Origin: Corynebacterium amycolatum SK46
GTDB lineage: Bacteria > Actinomycetota > Actinomycetes > Mycobacteriales > Mycobacteriaceae
Length of the DNA stretch: 64,000 bases
Assembly: GCF_000173655.1 (NCBI RefSeq)
Contig: NZ_ABZU01000001.1
Coordinates: 344,231 to 408,230, forward strand
Direction: 5' to 3'
The translations under genes were made by a program, and so were the position numbers. The notes beneath the pieces were generated by a model. The model was not told the DNA's origin and ran no database searches. It saw nothing but the letters and a program-made list of their open reading frames with translations. Below, one piece after another: positions 63,239 through 64,000 of the stretch; the first letter of the stretch is position 1; each line of letters opens with the position of its first letter.

Positions 63239-64000
63239 GTTCGCCTCCTATCACCGCACGTAGCCCCAGTGCCACGAAATACAGTCCCACCGAGGTCAGT
63301 GCTACGACGGCCTGAGGCGACACCGGCCCCAAAGGCACCAGTGCCAACCCAACGATTCCGCTGAGGCAGCCCACTGCAATCGCAATCGGCACCATCACAT
63401 GCACTCGGCGCGTCAGCAGTCTCGCCGCCGCTCCCGGAACGACCAGATAGCCGACTACCAATAGCACGCCCACTGCGCTTGCCGACGACACCACCACCGC
63501 AGCAATCGCCGCATTAATGGCGAGGTCAATGCCCCACACATTGACGCCTGCGGCTTTGGCACCGAAGCGATCAAAGGCAACAAACACCTGCTGGCGCCAG
63601 GTCACTGCGATAAGAACCAAGGCGATGGCACAGACAATCAGGGCGCTGGTGAGTCGGGAGTCGGTGACTTCCAGCAGTCGCCCGAACATGAGAGCTTCCA
63701 GCTGTCCTGACTGGTCACCTTTCTTCAGCGAGAGGATCACACCGATGGAAAAGAAGCTGGTCAGTACAACTGCCACTCCAGCTTCCGACATGTGCGAGCG
63801 CGATACCAAGGTCAGTGCTACTGCCACTACCACCGCAAATGCCGCAGCCACCGGGATAATCATGTCGATGCCGCCGAATACGGCACCGGCCACAATTCCG
63901 GGAAAAATCGAATGCACCATGGCCTCGGCATTGAATTCGAGGCCACGCAGGTTCACGATGACACCGACCAGGCCAGAGACCGCCCCGAGGGCTATCAGCA
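63231..64000 (-). CDS. mntC: Manganese/zinc ABC transporter permease, 5' end beyond the window
   Basis: At least 255 residues, open to the right edge (reading LIALGAVSGLVGVIV before NLRGLEFNAEAMVHSIFPGI). ABC-3 family with about eight hydrophobic segments and the GLEFNAEAMVHSIFPGIVAG region. A GTG at 63956 falls inside the conserved domain and is not the true start. The ATPase and binding lipoprotein genes should lie beyond 64000. Confidence 0.9.
   Translation of the reverse strand, partial: LIALGAVSGLVGVIVNLRGLEFNAEAMVHSIFPGIVAGAVFGGIDMIIPVAAAFAVVVAVALTLVSRSHMSEAGVAVVLTSFFSIGVILSLKKGDQSGQLEALMFGRLLEVTDSRLTSALIVCAIALVLIAVTWRQQVFVAFDRFGAKAAGVNVWGIDLAINAAIAAVVVSSASAVGVLLVVGYLVVPGAAARLLTRRVHVMVPIAIAVGCLSGIVGLALVPLGPVSPQAVVALTSVGLYFVALGLRAVIGGERV

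Overview
The window looks like chromosomal core of a Corynebacterium (order Mycobacteriales). The evidence is gene order: O-methyltransferase, glgC and glgA divergent, DUF3117, folP2, LOG, dapE, dapD2, aroP, dapD, dapC, fdxA, mshB, lpqW and typA form the collinear block known from corynebacteria and, more loosely, mycobacteria. Mycothiol synthesis (mshB), DtxR-type iron sites, leaderless-looking promoters and moderate GC also fit. Compared with the mycobacterial block, gpgS and tagA are missing between folP2 and DUF3117. The species cannot be fixed from sequence alone.

Layout. 1-7 kb: glycogen genes, then a secreted GH5 endoglycoceramidase-like enzyme, acetolactate decarboxylase and an RlmA-like methyltransferase. 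7-18 kb: lysine/diaminopimelate genes (dapE, dapD, a dapD paralogue, dapC), an aromatic amino acid permease, DHPS paralogue, LOG protein and pseudouridine synthase. 17-24 kb: ferredoxin, mshB, LpqW-like lipoprotein, typA. 24-29 kb: a secreted protein, DUF402 and SUFU-family proteins, a small membrane protein, an acyl-CoA dehydrogenase. 28-33 kb: a YkoEDC-type ECF vitamin transporter with a P-loop kinase and a DUF218 protein in the same run. 33-43 kb: GT-C and GT87 membrane glycosyltransferases, GH13 enzyme, M20 and M18 peptidases, and a surface protein behind tandem DtxR-like boxes. 43-45 kb: thiC behind a TPP riboswitch. 45-48 kb: a DUF3558 lipoprotein translationally coupled to a PPE/Esp-like protein, possibly a type VII secretion pair. 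48-55 kb: MFS efflux pump with TetR regulator, secreted alpha/beta hydrolase, pntAB transhydrogenase, ElaA acetyltransferase. 55-60 kb: a complete 5-oxoprolinase cluster (pxpABC) with an NRAMP-related transporter and a divergent GntR regulator. 60-64 kb: quinone oxidoreductase, then a manganese ABC transporter operon with its MntR regulator and two unknown membrane proteins, running off the right edge.

The points I find most worth checking are: the NRAMP-fold transporter that has lost the DPGN metal motif and sits with pxpABC, suggesting a 5-oxoproline permease; the DUF3558/PPE-like pair; two copies of a roughly 94-bp hairpin-forming intergenic repeat; a terminator-like hairpin for pntAB built inside the coding sequence of convergent elaA; a 30-bp palindromic operator at the MFS pump; two unknown membrane proteins locked into the Mn operon; and an RlmA homologue without its zinc cysteines. 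I saw no tRNA, rRNA, CRISPR array, insertion sequence or prophage.
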